The notes beneath the pieces are model-generated. The model was not told the origin of the DNA. It worked only from the letters and a program-made list of their open reading frames with translations, and did no database searches. Source: Ga0077527 sp945862135 (GTDB lineage Bacteria; Pseudomonadota; Gammaproteobacteria; Burkholderiales; SG8-41). From it: a stretch of 64,000 nt of DNA. The stretch spans positions 186,001 through 250,000 of the forward strand of contig CAXNMF010000001.1 of NCBI GenBank assembly GCA_964203275.1, written 5' to 3'. Below are positions 15,284-24,013 of this stretch, piece after piece. Position numbers and translations under genes: made by a program. Numbering within the stretch: position 1 is the first letter of the stretch; each line of letters opens with the position of its first letter.

Positions 15284-16429
15284 ATGATCCGCGACCCCGA
15301 ATCCTTTTCCATTCTGCTCGACACCCTGCAACGCTTCGTCCGTGAGAAGCTCATTCCGCGCGAGGAAGAAGTCACCGAAAGCGACGAGATTCCAACCGAC
15401 ATCGTTGCCGCGATGCGCGAACTCGGCCTATTCGGGCTGACCATTCCCGAGGAATACGGCGGCCTCGGCCTGACGACCGAAGAAGAGGTGCTGACGTCGA
15501 TGGCCGTGTGTTACGCCTCGCCGGTGTTCCGTTCGCGCTTCGGCACCAACACCGGCATCGGTTCGCAAGGCATCGTCATCGACGGCAGCGAAGAACAGAA
15601 AAAGAAATACCTGCCGCGACTTGCAGCTGGTGAAATCACCGGCTCCTTCGCGCTGACCGAACCGGAAGCCGGTTCCGACGCCGGTTCGCTGCGCACCACG
15701 GCAAAACGCGATGGCGATTTTTATGTCATCAACGGCAGCAAGCGTTACATCACCAATGCGCCGGAAGCCGACGTTTTTACGTTGATGGCGCGCACCGATC
15801 TGAATTCAAAGGATGCGAAAGGTGTGTCGGCCTTCATCGTCGAACGCAAGACGCCGGGCCTGACGGTCGGGCCCTATGACCGCAAGATGGGACAGCGCGG
15901 CTCGCATACCGCTGATGTGATCTTCGACAACGTGCGTGTGCCGGCCGCCAACATCATCGGCGGCCAGGAAGGCATGGGTTTCAAGACCGCGATGAAGGTG
16001 CTCGACAAGGCACGGCTCAATATTGCCGCGGTCTGCGTCGGTGCGGCAGAACGCCTGCTGGACGAGGCGCTGAACTATGCCCGCGAGCGCAAGCAGTTCG
16101 GCAAGCCGGTCGCCGAGTTTCAGTTGGTCCAGGCGATGCTTGCCGATTCCAAAGCCGAGGTTTACGCAGGTCGCAGCATGGTGCTCGAAGCAGCGCGCAA
16201 AAAAGACACAGGGGTGAGCATCACGATGGAAGCCTCCTGCGCCAAGCTGTTTTGCGCCGAGATGGTCGGCCGCGTCGCGGACCGTGCAGTGCAGATTCAC
16301 GGCGGTGCGGGCTATATGCAGGCTTCAGCGGTGGAGCGGTTGTATCGTGATGTGAGGCTGTTCCGGCTTTATGAAGGCACCAGTCAGATTCAGCAACTGG
16401 TGATTGCGCGGCACATGCTGAAAAGCTGA
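15284..16429 (+). CDS. Acyl-CoA dehydrogenase
   Basis: A 381-residue flavoprotein that introduces a 2,3-double bond into an acyl-CoA. The FAD and substrate motif GSFALTEPEAGSDAGSLRT is near residue 125, and the C-terminal helix has the catalytic glutamate in LYEGTSQIQQLVIARHML. IHGGAGYMQ and VERLYRDVR complete the family signature. The ribosome site is weak because the inverted repeat 15183-15274 ends just upstream. It lies between a Bug receptor and an acyl-CoA carboxyltransferase, consistent with breakdown of a short or branched acyl-CoA. Chain length specificity is not readable. Confidence 0.92.
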   Translation: MIRDPESFSILLDTLQRFVREKLIPREEEVTESDEIPTDIVAAMRELGLFGLTIPEEYGGLGLTTEEEVLTSMAVCYASPVFRSRFGTNTGIGSQGIVIDGSEEQKKKYLPRLAAGEITGSFALTEPEAGSDAGSLRTTAKRDGDFYVINGSKRYITNAPEADVFTLMARTDLNSKDAKGVSAFIVERKTPGLTVGPYDRKMGQRGSHTADVIFDNVRVPAANIIGGQEGMGFKTAMKVLDKARLNIAAVCVGAAERLLDEALNYARERKQFGKPVAEFQLVQAMLADSKAEVYAGRSMVLEAARKKDTGVSITMEASCAKLFCAEMVGRVADRAVQIHGGAGYMQASAVERLYRDVRLFRLYEGTSQIQQLVIARHMLKS

Positions 16430-16439
16430 TCGCCGACTA

Positions 16440-16462
16440 ATTGGCCGCCTTTAGCGGCCAAT
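16440..16462 (+). terminator. Candidate terminator hairpin after the acyl-CoA dehydrogenase
   Basis: ATTGGCCGC (16440-16448) and GCGGCCAAT (16454-16462) form a perfect 9-bp stem with a 5-base loop, followed shortly by CTTTTG. The GC-rich stem is good, but the T run is short, so termination may be partial. Confidence 0.45.
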
Positions 16463-16582
16463 CAGTACTTTTGATGTCCACGAAGCGGCACCTGCCCGCA
16501 CCGACCTCCGGCACTGCCCTAGAATGGCCGGACCGACAACGCGCCTTTTGCGCGACCTCGTTATTGACCCGAAGGATTAGCC

Positions 16583-18118
16583 GTGGCATTTGAAAAACTG
16601 ATCGAAGAATTCAAACAGAAAACTGATGAAGCGCTCGGCATGGGCGGACCGGAGAAGTTGGCCAAGCGCAAGGCTGAGGGCCATCTCAACGCCCGTGAGC
16701 GCATCGATTACCTGATCGACGAAGGCTCGTTCATTGAATCCGGACGTTTCGCGCGCAGCAACCAGCCTGCGGTCAAACACAAGACGCCTGCCGACGGCAA
16801 AGTCGCCGGCTTCGCCAAGATCGACGGCCGTGATATTGCGCTGGTGTCGAACGACTTCACCGTTCTCGGTGCGTCGTCCGCCGTGATCAACATGAAAAAG
16901 ATCAAGCATGTGAAGCAGGTTGCGAACAAACGCGGCATGCCGTTGGTGATGCTTGGTGAATCGTCCGGCGCGCGCATGCCCGACCGCATGGGTTCGGCCG
17001 GCCGCGCGATCATTGCGCAGGATCCGCATGAATATCAGCGCCTGCGTGAATCGCCGTGGTGTTCGGCGCTGCTGGGCCAGTGTTACGGCTCATCGACCTG
17101 GTATTCCGCCATGTCGGATTTTGTGGTGATGCGCAAGGGCGCGATCATGGCGATTGCCAGCCCCAACGTCACGTCGATTGCGATCAACAAGCCGATCGAA
17201 GCCGAGGACCTCGGCGGATGGAAACTGCTGACGGGTGTATCGGGCCTGGCCGACATGGCCGTCGATACCGATCAGCAGGCGATGGATGCAATCAAGAAGT
17301 TTCTGTCCTATCTGCCCAGCCACTATATGCAGCCACCGCCCGAGGTTCCGGTGCCGGCCGGCTCGGACGAAGCCTGCAAGACCATCTTTGACATCCTGCC
17401 GGAATCGCGCAACAAGGTGTATGACGTGCGCAAGATCATTGCCGCGGTGTCCGACAAGGATTCGATGTTCGAGCTGAAGGAACGTTTCGGCAAATCGATC
17501 TCGACAGTGCTGGCGCGACTCGACGGCAAAAGCGTGGGCTTCATCGCCAACAACCCGATGTACAAGGGCGGCGCGCTTGATGCCGACGCGGTGCAGAAGG
17601 TCATCAGCTTTATGGTGTTGTGTGACTCGTTCAACGTACCGCTGGTATTCCTGGTCGATGTGCCGGGCTTCCTGATCGGCGTTGAAGGCGAAATCCGTGG
17701 TATGCCGGGCAAGGTCATCAACTGGATGAACGCGCTGTCGCAGGTCACCGTGCCCAAGCTGACGGTGATCATGCGCAAGGACTACGGTCAGGCTTACATC
17801 AACATGGCTGGCGGCAAGGGCGCGGATGAAGTCGCGGTATGGCCGACGGCGGATCTCGGTTTCATGGACCCGGCGGTATCAGTCAATGTGTTGTACGGCA
17901 TCAAGCAGCAGGACGATCCCGAGAAGTTCGCCAAGCTCAAAGCCGAAGTCGAACGCGACACCTCGGCTTGGGGCCTGGCCGAACTGTACGAAGCGCAGCA
18001 TGTGCTCGACCCGCGCGATACCCGAGCGTGGCTGATCCGCACGCTGGAAATTCACCGCAAGGGCATGAAAAACGGTGTGGGCGACCACCTGCTGCGCAAC
18101 TGGCCAACCAGTTACTGA
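16583..18118 (+). CDS. Acyl-CoA carboxylase carboxyltransferase (beta-type) subunit, copy 1
   Basis: A 511-residue member of the PccB/MccB carboxyltransferase family, starting at a GTG six bases after GAAGGA. Both crotonase-fold halves are present: LNARERIDYLIDEGSF and GESSGARMPDRMG in the N half, then SVGFIANNPMYKGGALDADA, VDVPGFLIGVEGE and GKVINWMNA in the C half. These subunits move carboxyl groups between biotin and an acyl-CoA. No biotin carboxylase or biotin carrier gene is in the window, so the partner must be elsewhere, or the enzyme may act as a decarboxylase. It is a clear paralogue of the gene at 19214. Confidence 0.9.
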   Translation: MAFEKLIEEFKQKTDEALGMGGPEKLAKRKAEGHLNARERIDYLIDEGSFIESGRFARSNQPAVKHKTPADGKVAGFAKIDGRDIALVSNDFTVLGASSAVINMKKIKHVKQVANKRGMPLVMLGESSGARMPDRMGSAGRAIIAQDPHEYQRLRESPWCSALLGQCYGSSTWYSAMSDFVVMRKGAIMAIASPNVTSIAINKPIEAEDLGGWKLLTGVSGLADMAVDTDQQAMDAIKKFLSYLPSHYMQPPPEVPVPAGSDEACKTIFDILPESRNKVYDVRKIIAAVSDKDSMFELKERFGKSISTVLARLDGKSVGFIANNPMYKGGALDADAVQKVISFMVLCDSFNVPLVFLVDVPGFLIGVEGEIRGMPGKVINWMNALSQVTVPKLTVIMRKDYGQAYINMAGGKGADEVAVWPTADLGFMDPAVSVNVLYGIKQQDDPEKFAKLKAEVERDTSAWGLAELYEAQHVLDPRDTRAWLIRTLEIHRKGMKNGVGDHLLRNWPTSY

Positions 18119-18237
18119 TTTGAAATTGCCTTGAATGTTGCTGGCGCGCGGTCCCGCGGACTGCGTTGCCTTTAATCCAGGGTTGCAACGAAGCGGCAAC
18201 AAGACCGCTGCACCCGTTGATGAAGGAGGAGCAGACC

Positions 18238-19200
18238 ATGTCCCATCGAATTCTGATTCCCGCACTGATTGCTGCTGCAACAGTGCTGCCGGCGTCAGCA
18301 CAGAACTTTCCTTCACGCCCCGTGCGCTTCATCGTGCCTTTTGCGCCCGGCGGCAACACCGATGTGCAAGGCCGTCTGATTGCTCTGAAGCTGTCGGAAA
18401 AATGGAATCAACAGGTTGTTGTTGATAACCGCGCAGGTGCGGGCGGCACGCTGGGTGTGGAGATGCTGTCCAAGGCGCCTGCCGACGGTTACACCATTGC
18501 GCTGGCGTCATTCGGCAACATTCTCGTTGGCCCCAGCCTGTTTCCGAAACTGCCCTACGATCCGCTGAAAGATCTGACCCCGGTGGTGCTGGTGTCACAG
18601 CCGCCGGGCCTGCTGGTGGTGAATCCGGGCCTGCCGGCGAAAAATGTCGGCGAACTGATCGCCTACGGCAAAACCAATCCCGGCAAACTCAATTACGGGT
18701 CAGCTGGAAACGGCACCTGGAACCACCTGTTTGCCGAGCACTTCAAGGCGCTTGCCGGTATCCAGATGACACATATTCCGTACAAGGGCGCCAATCCGGC
18801 GGTGACCGATGTCATAGGTGGCCAGATCCAGCTCGCATTTGCACCGTTTCCGTCAGCAGTGCCGCAGATCAAGAGCGGCCGTCTGCGCGTGCTCGGCGTG
18901 ACTTCCGCGCAGCGTTCGCCGGTGTTGCCCGAAGTGCCGACAGTGGCTGAATCGGGCCTGCCCGGATATTCGGCGGCGAGCTGGTTTGCTGTGCTGGGAC
19001 CGGCCAAAATGCCGCAGGCCGTGGTCAATGTAGTCAACCGAGACACCAATGCGGTACTGGCACAGCCCGAGGTCAAGGCGGCATTTGCCGCTGATGGCAC
19101 GGAGCCTGCCGGCGGCACGCCGGAACAACTGCGTGAATCCATGCGCTCGGGTATTGCGCAGTGGGGCAAGCTGGTGCGAGACCTCGGCGTCAAACTTTAA
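18238..19200 (+). CDS. Bug-family (TctC) periplasmic solute receptor
   Basis: A 320-residue receptor from the ATG at 18238, which has AAGGAGGA eight bases upstream; the open frame further upstream is not used. The signal peptide ends after LPASAQ. PSRPVRFIVPFAPGGNTD, VVVDNRAGAGGTLGVE and ADGYTIALASFG are the family motifs. It sits exactly between two paralogous carboxyltransferase genes, only 13 bases before the second, so the [carboxyltransferase + receptor] unit may have been duplicated. The ligand is unknown. Confidence 0.92.
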   Translation: MSHRILIPALIAAATVLPASAQNFPSRPVRFIVPFAPGGNTDVQGRLIALKLSEKWNQQVVVDNRAGAGGTLGVEMLSKAPADGYTIALASFGNILVGPSLFPKLPYDPLKDLTPVVLVSQPPGLLVVNPGLPAKNVGELIAYGKTNPGKLNYGSAGNGTWNHLFAEHFKALAGIQMTHIPYKGANPAVTDVIGGQIQLAFAPFPSAVPQIKSGRLRVLGVTSAQRSPVLPEVPTVAESGLPGYSAASWFAVLGPAKMPQAVVNVVNRDTNAVLAQPEVKAAFAADGTEPAGGTPEQLRESMRSGIAQWGKLVRDLGVKL

Positions 19201-19213
19201 TTCTGGAAACACC

Positions 19214-20746
19214 ATGGCTTTTGAAGAGATGATCAAGGAACTCGACGCCCGCAAGCAGAAGGCGCTGGCGATGGGCGGGCCTGAAAAACTTGCCGAGCGC
19301 AAGGCGCAGGGCGTACTGAATGCGCGTGAACGCCTCGACCGCCTGTTTGATGCGGGCTCGTTTCTGGAATCCGGTCTGCACGGCGTATCCGTCCGTCCCG
19401 AAGACAAACACACCACGCCGGCCGACGGCAAAGTGGCCGGTTATGGTCGTGTTGAAGGTCGCGAAGTGGCGGCGGTGTCCAATGACTTCACGGTCAAGGG
19501 CGCATCCAGCGCGCAAATCAACATCAAGAAACTGAAGCAGATGAAGGGCGTCGCGAAAAAACGCGGCATCCCGCTGGTGTTCCTCGGCGAATCCACCGGT
19601 GCGCGCATGCCTGATGTGATGGGTGCGGGTTCCATCGGTTCCAAGGACGACCCCTACGAATACCAGCGCATGCGCGAAGTGCCGTGGGCGGCCGGTGTGC
19701 TGGGTCACTGCTACGGTTCTTCGGCGTGGTACGGCTCGATGTCGGATTTCTGTGTGATGCGCAAGGGCGCGATCATGGCGGTGTCCAGCCCGCGGCTGAT
19801 TTCGATGGCCACCGGCAAGCAGTGCGACGGCGAGGAACTCGGCGGCTGGCGCGTGCACGCCGAAACCAGCGGCATTGTTGATCAGGTCGTCGATACCGAC
19901 GAACAGGCGGTGGATGCGATCAAGCAGTTTCTGTCCTACCTGCCCGGCAACAACATGCAGCCGCCACCGGAGTATCCGGTGCCGGAAGGTTCTGACGAAG
20001 CGATCAAGGATGTCATGAAGCTGATCCCGGAATCGTCGAACCAGGTCTATGACATGCGCAAGGTGGTGCAGTGCATCGTCGACCGCGGCTCGATGTTCGA
20101 GATGAAATCCCGCTTCGGCAAAACCATTGTCACTGCTTTGGCGCGGCTGGATGGAAAATCCGTCGGCATCATTGCCAACAATCCGCTGTACAAAGGTGGC
20201 GCGATTGACGCCGATGCCTGCCAGAAGGTGCAGGCGTTTTTTGTGCTGTGTGATTCCTTCAACATCCCGATCGTACTTCTGGTCGACCAGCCAGGTTTCC
20301 TGATCGGCATGGAAGGCGAGCAGAAGGGCGTCACCGGCAAGGTGATGAACTGGCTCAATGCGATGACGCTGGTCACCGTGCCGAAAATTTCGGTGATCGT
20401 GCGCAAGAGTTATGGCCTCGCCGTGTCCAATATGGGCGCTGGCGGCAATACCGATGAACTGGCCTGTTGGCTGACCGCCGAGATCAGCTTCATGAAACCG
20501 GACTTCGGCGCCAAGGTTGTGTTCGGCGTCGACCCGGAAAAAGAACCGGAAAAATTCAAGGAAGCCATGGCCAAGATGTCCAAAGGCACTTCCCCCTACG
20601 ATATGGCGGCGATTTACACCGCGCAGGATGTGATTGATCCGCGCGATACCCGCAGCTGGCTGATCCGCATGCTCGATGTGCATCGGATGCGCATGAGCAA
20701 TGGTGTCGGGCAGCATCTCATGCGTACCTGGCCGACGAGTTACTGA
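19214..20746 (+). CDS. Acyl-CoA carboxylase carboxyltransferase (beta-type) subunit, copy 2
   Basis: A 510-residue paralogue of the gene at 16583, starting at MAFEEMIKELDARKQKALAM with the same domain order. GESTGARMPDVMGAGS, VGIIANNPLYKGGAIDADA and VDQPGFLIGMEGE mark the two halves. The open frame extends upstream to 19049 into the receptor gene, but homology begins at 19214. Both copies end with nearly the same motif (RTWPTSY versus RNWPTSY). Two paralogous subunits side by side may form a hetero-oligomer or handle two substrates. No biotin-dependent partner subunits are nearby. Confidence 0.9.
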   Translation: MAFEEMIKELDARKQKALAMGGPEKLAERKAQGVLNARERLDRLFDAGSFLESGLHGVSVRPEDKHTTPADGKVAGYGRVEGREVAAVSNDFTVKGASSAQINIKKLKQMKGVAKKRGIPLVFLGESTGARMPDVMGAGSIGSKDDPYEYQRMREVPWAAGVLGHCYGSSAWYGSMSDFCVMRKGAIMAVSSPRLISMATGKQCDGEELGGWRVHAETSGIVDQVVDTDEQAVDAIKQFLSYLPGNNMQPPPEYPVPEGSDEAIKDVMKLIPESSNQVYDMRKVVQCIVDRGSMFEMKSRFGKTIVTALARLDGKSVGIIANNPLYKGGAIDADACQKVQAFFVLCDSFNIPIVLLVDQPGFLIGMEGEQKGVTGKVMNWLNAMTLVTVPKISVIVRKSYGLAVSNMGAGGNTDELACWLTAEISFMKPDFGAKVVFGVDPEKEPEKFKEAMAKMSKGTSPYDMAAIYTAQDVIDPRDTRSWLIRMLDVHRMRMSNGVGQHLMRTWPTSY

Positions 20747-20752
20747 TCATCC

Positions 20753-20789
20753 CTGCAAAACCGCCAGGCTTGCCCTGAAGGTTTTGCAG
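20753..20789 (+). terminator. Hairpin after carboxyltransferase copy 2
   Basis: CTGCAAAACC (20753-20762) and GGTTTTGCAG (20780-20789) form a 10-bp stem with a 17-base loop in the gap before the enolase-superfamily gene. There is no T run, so it may be an RNA processing or regulatory element rather than a true terminator. Confidence 0.35.
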
Positions 20790-20825
20790 TGTGTCTTCAC
20801 GCTATTTAATACCGAAGAACCAAAA

Positions 20826-21941
20826 ATGAAATCCAAAGACAGCCAGCTCACCATCCGCTCCATTGAAGCGATTCCCGTCGTCGTGCCGCTGCTGCAACCC
20901 ATCAAGTGGGCGCGCGGCGAGATCAAGGACATCGACAACGTCATCATCATCGTCACGCTGTCTGATGGCACCGAAGGCATTGCAGATGCGCCGCCGCGGC
21001 CGACGATTTACGGCGAAACCCAGCAGTCGATCACCACCATCGTGCGCGACCATCTCGCGCCGAAACTGACGGGGCTGAATGTATTCGATCTGACGGCGGT
21101 GTGGGCGGTGTTTGACCAGTTCGCCGGCAACCCGGCGGCCAAGTCAGCGATCGACATGGCTATTTTCGACGCCCAGGCCAAACATCTGGGCATCACCTGT
21201 GCCGAACTGCTTGGCGGCACACCCAAGGCGCTGCCGGTCAACCGCCGGCTGATGCTGGGTTCCAACAAGGAAATGCTGGCCGAGGCCGAGCGCATGATCA
21301 AGCGTTACGGCTTCAAGGCGTGGAAGGTCAAATGCGGCATCGACAAAAAGCGTGACATCACGCTGCTGCGTGCGTTGCGAAAGCTGGTCGGCGACGATCA
21401 CGAGATCACCATCGACTGCAATCAGGGCTACTCTTCGCAGGATCTGCTGGAAACCTCGCCTTACTTTGAAGAGGTCAATGTTGCGCTGATCGAAGAACCG
21501 ATTCCCGCGCGCGACGGTCCGGGCAAACGTTTCTGCGCCGAGCGCACAATAATCCCGATTTCGGGTGATGACTCCTGCATGACGCCCGACGACGTGCTGC
21601 ACGAACTCAAGCTGGGCGCAATCCGTTCGGTAGTGATCAAGTGCGCGCGCACCGGTTACACCCGTTCACGGCAGATTCTCGCGCTGGCGCAGTCGTACTA
21701 CACGCCGGTACACAATGGCACCCAGGCGGACATGCAGATCGGTTGTGTGGCGGCGGCACATTTCGCCAGCACCTACGTCACGCCGCATGCGCACGAGTTT
21801 TCCAGCTTCATCGACGCGAAGGACCATGTCGCCAATGAAGACCCGGTGATCAAGAATGGCATGTTGCAGCTGCCGACAGGTCCGGGCATCGGCATGACCC
21901 TGAATGCGCGTAAACTGAAAAAATACCGGCGGGATATCTGA
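20826..21941 (+). CDS. Enolase-superfamily enzyme (mandelate racemase/muconate lactonizing type)
   Basis: A 371-residue enzyme from the ATG at 20826; the frame is open further upstream, but conserved sequence starts at about LTIRSIEAIPVVVPL. The barrel shows the KxK catalytic motif in FKAWKVKCG, metal ligands in TIDCNQGYS, LIEEPIPA and ISGDDSC, and a second-side lysine in SVVIKCARTGYT. This pattern, with lysines on both sides, fits the muconate cycloisomerase subgroup, which includes epimerases and cycloisomerases. The enzyme abstracts the alpha proton of a carboxylate. It ends the catabolic run that starts at 10534. Confidence 0.85.
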   Translation: MKSKDSQLTIRSIEAIPVVVPLLQPIKWARGEIKDIDNVIIIVTLSDGTEGIADAPPRPTIYGETQQSITTIVRDHLAPKLTGLNVFDLTAVWAVFDQFAGNPAAKSAIDMAIFDAQAKHLGITCAELLGGTPKALPVNRRLMLGSNKEMLAEAERMIKRYGFKAWKVKCGIDKKRDITLLRALRKLVGDDHEITIDCNQGYSSQDLLETSPYFEEVNVALIEEPIPARDGPGKRFCAERTIIPISGDDSCMTPDDVLHELKLGAIRSVVIKCARTGYTRSRQILALAQSYYTPVHNGTQADMQIGCVAAAHFASTYVTPHAHEFSSFIDAKDHVANEDPVIKNGMLQLPTGPGIGMTLNARKLKKYRRDI

Positions 21942-22011
21942 CGGTTTCGGGACAGATTACCGCCCGGCACCGCCCGTCCAACAACCTGAATTCTGTTGCG
22001 GAGTTTCCCGG

Positions 22012-22368
22012 ATGATTGCATTGAACCTGGCGCGAAGCGGCGCTGTTGCCGGCTGCATGGTCCTGCTGGCGGGCTGTGTGGGCCCGGGCACTGACGTCAC
22101 GGTGCTGCCGGTCCGCATTGACTACCAGTGTGCGCAGAACCGGCTGCTGCAGGTTCAGCGCGCGCCGGATGCCCGGACTGCAGCTGTACTGATGGATGGC
22201 AAACCGGTGATCTTGCAACGTGCCGATAGCGCCGCTCAGGAAAAGTACAGCAACGGAAATCTGACCCTGTATCTCGAGGGCGAACGCGCCATCCTCGAGG
22301 AAAACAGCCGCATCCTTTTCGGGCCCTGCGTCACCGGCCCCCTGCCCAAGACCGAGCGTTACCGCTAG
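22012..22368 (+). CDS. MliC-like lipoprotein, putative C-type lysozyme inhibitor
   Basis: A 118-residue lipoprotein: the signal sequence ends in the lipobox LLAGC. The mature part follows the MliC pattern of a YxC motif (IDYQCAQNRLLQV), a DGK loop with LQRADSAAQEKYSNG, and a strand ending LEENSRILFGPC that returns the paired cysteine. Such proteins sit in the outer membrane and block host or predator lysozyme. The next gene is a lipid A deacylase relative, so both concern the outer envelope. Similarity is judged from the motif pattern alone. Confidence 0.7.
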   Translation: MIALNLARSGAVAGCMVLLAGCVGPGTDVTVLPVRIDYQCAQNRLLQVQRAPDARTAAVLMDGKPVILQRADSAAQEKYSNGNLTLYLEGERAILEENSRILFGPCVTGPLPKTERYR

Positions 22369-22484
22369 CCATTTGCGGACGGCAATCCTGCGGTTTCCGC
22401 CTTGCGGGAACAGTTGGAATTTGTCGCCGTCCAATCATGAGCAGCATCGGGAATATACAGTAAACTATTGATTATAAAGATATT

Positions 22485-23537
22485 TTGTTAAACCCAAGAG
22501 TTTGTGCGCGCTTACCTACTGGATCTGTTTCAGCATGCGTCTTGGTGCTGATTGCGCTGCTGGCGGGACCAGCGCGCGCCACTGAAGCGCCGACCCAACC
22601 GGTCGACCTGCGCGGCAGCGAAATTCAGATATTCATCGAAAACGACTCCTTCGGCAGCAGTGATCGCTACTACACCAACGGCATCAAGATTGGCGGCGGC
22701 ATTCCTGCAGACAAGGTCAGCAAGTTTTTCACGCGACCGCCCAATGCACTGCTCGATGCGATTACCGATGGCGCCAGCAACCACTTCGGTCTGTTCTTTG
22801 GTCAGAACATGTACACGCCGCGCGACATCACCGTTGCCGCGCCACAGCCGAATGACCGGCCATGGGCTGCGTGGTTATATGCAGGCGCGGTGGCGCAGAG
22901 CGTCAAAGATGACCGGATGCATACCGTTGAATTTGATCTGGGATTTGTCGGACGGCCGGCGCTGGGTGAACCCGTGCAAACGTTCTGGCATAAATACATC
23001 GTCGATGGACTGGAACCAAAAGGCTGGGACAATCAGATTCGCACCGAGCCGGGATTCCTGCTGACTTATCTGCACAAGCGGCGTTATGGAGACAGCAACG
23101 GCGTACAACTGGTGCCGCATGCCGGAGCCACGATCGGCACCATCATGACGTTTGTGCGGGCCGGGGCCATTCTGCGCGTCGGCCAGCACATGACGGGTTT
23201 CGGGCCGGATGGCATCGAACCCGGCGGCGCGATGCTGAAAAATGCGCGCCGGCAGTTCGACGAAGGGCGGCGTTCACCGTACGAATGGTTTGTATTTGCC
23301 GGGGCCGACGGTCGCCTGATGGCGCACAATATTTTTCTCGACGGATCCCTGTTCCGTGACGGACCCAGCGTTGCGACCCGCGACCATGTCTACGATCTGA
23401 TGGCAGGGCTGTCCATGCGCATTGAAGCGCTGCGAGTTTCAGTCACCCGGGTGAAACGCAGCGAAGAGTTCTACACGCCGCTTGGCGGTGGCGGCAAGCA
23501 GCAGTTTTACTCGCTGAATATCGGACTCGAGTTTTAA
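22485..23537 (+). CDS. LpxR-family outer-membrane lipid A deacylase
   Basis: A 350-residue protein with an N-terminal signal ending GPARATEA. It then carries IQIFIENDSFGSSDRYYTNG, the hallmark of the LpxR (DUF2219) barrel, with the Asn and Asp implicated in calcium-dependent lipid A 3'-deacylation. FFGQNMYTPRDI, RPWAAWLYAG and PHAGATIGTIMTFVRAG continue the family pattern to the end YSLNIGLEF, a typical beta-barrel terminus. The start is a TTG with only a weak ribosome site. The enzyme would trim lipid A acyl chains on the cell surface. Confidence 0.85.
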   Translation: MLNPRVCARLPTGSVSACVLVLIALLAGPARATEAPTQPVDLRGSEIQIFIENDSFGSSDRYYTNGIKIGGGIPADKVSKFFTRPPNALLDAITDGASNHFGLFFGQNMYTPRDITVAAPQPNDRPWAAWLYAGAVAQSVKDDRMHTVEFDLGFVGRPALGEPVQTFWHKYIVDGLEPKGWDNQIRTEPGFLLTYLHKRRYGDSNGVQLVPHAGATIGTIMTFVRAGAILRVGQHMTGFGPDGIEPGGAMLKNARRQFDEGRRSPYEWFVFAGADGRLMAHNIFLDGSLFRDGPSVATRDHVYDLMAGLSMRIEALRVSVTRVKRSEEFYTPLGGGGKQQFYSLNIGLEF

Positions 23538-23563
23538 GTGACCGCCTTATCCTGGCTCGTTGT

Positions 23564-23773
23564 ATGAACAGCGCCATCACCGGCTATCATCAGGACGAAC
23601 TCGGCGATTGGGTTGCGCAATTGGCTTGTGGCCACAACCAGCATGTGCGACACAATCCGCCATGGCAAAACCGGCCTTGGGTCACCACTGCAGAAAAACG
23701 TCAGGCGATGATCGGGCGTCTGCTGTCCTGTAAAAAAAGTGAATCCGGCGCGGCGGCGGATCCTCGGCCATGA
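23564..23773 (+). CDS. DUF3565 family small protein
   Basis: A 69-residue protein with the compact family signature GYHQDELGDWVAQLACGHNQ followed by HVRHNPPWQNRPWV and a later cysteine in GRLLSCKK. The conserved Cys and His residues suggest a metal site; the family has no established function. Its stop overlaps the start of the adjacent GNAT pseudogene (ATGA), a coupling that implies the two genes once worked together. Confidence 0.85.
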   Translation: MNSAITGYHQDELGDWVAQLACGHNQHVRHNPPWQNRPWVTTAEKRQAMIGRLLSCKKSESGAAADPRP

Positions 23774-23920
23774 TCCGCATCACGACCTATGCGTCCGCGT
23801 ATGTGGACGGCGTGATCGACGTGATCCTGCCCATCCAGTAGCAGGAGTTCGGCGTCGCGGTGGCGCTACAGGATCAAGCGGACCTGTTTGACATTCCCGC
23901 CTTTCGGCTAATGGCCGTCG
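23770..23920 (+). pseudogene. GNAT-type N-acetyltransferase, N-terminal remnant with an in-frame TAG
   Basis: The frame from the ATG at 23770 reads MIRITTYASAYVDGVIDVIL then PIQ, followed by TAG at 23839-23841. It resumes in the same frame as QEFGVAVALQDQADLFDIPAF. Intact acetyltransferases of this type read LPIQQQEFG at this point, so TAG has replaced a glutamine codon (CAG). After about residue 48 the similarity is lost, and the acetyl-CoA-binding part is missing. The gene is therefore dead for two reasons. It is not an ordinary readthrough candidate because the catalytic core is gone. Confidence 0.75.
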
Positions 23921-24013
23921 ATATCCGATTCTTTCGGGTTAAAATCAAAATAGCCGGGGGATTGCGGCTGCTCGCGGCGGTTCGATGCGTCACAAAAAAA
24001 TCAGGGACAAATA

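Noticed and set aside
19190..20716. Long minus-strand ORF of 508 residues opposite carboxyltransferase copy 2
   Set aside because: Antisense shadow; histidine- and arginine-rich composition typical of reverse frames.
23839..23841. TAG in the GNAT remnant as a recoded codon
   Set aside because: The downstream catalytic domain is missing, so readthrough would make no enzyme.
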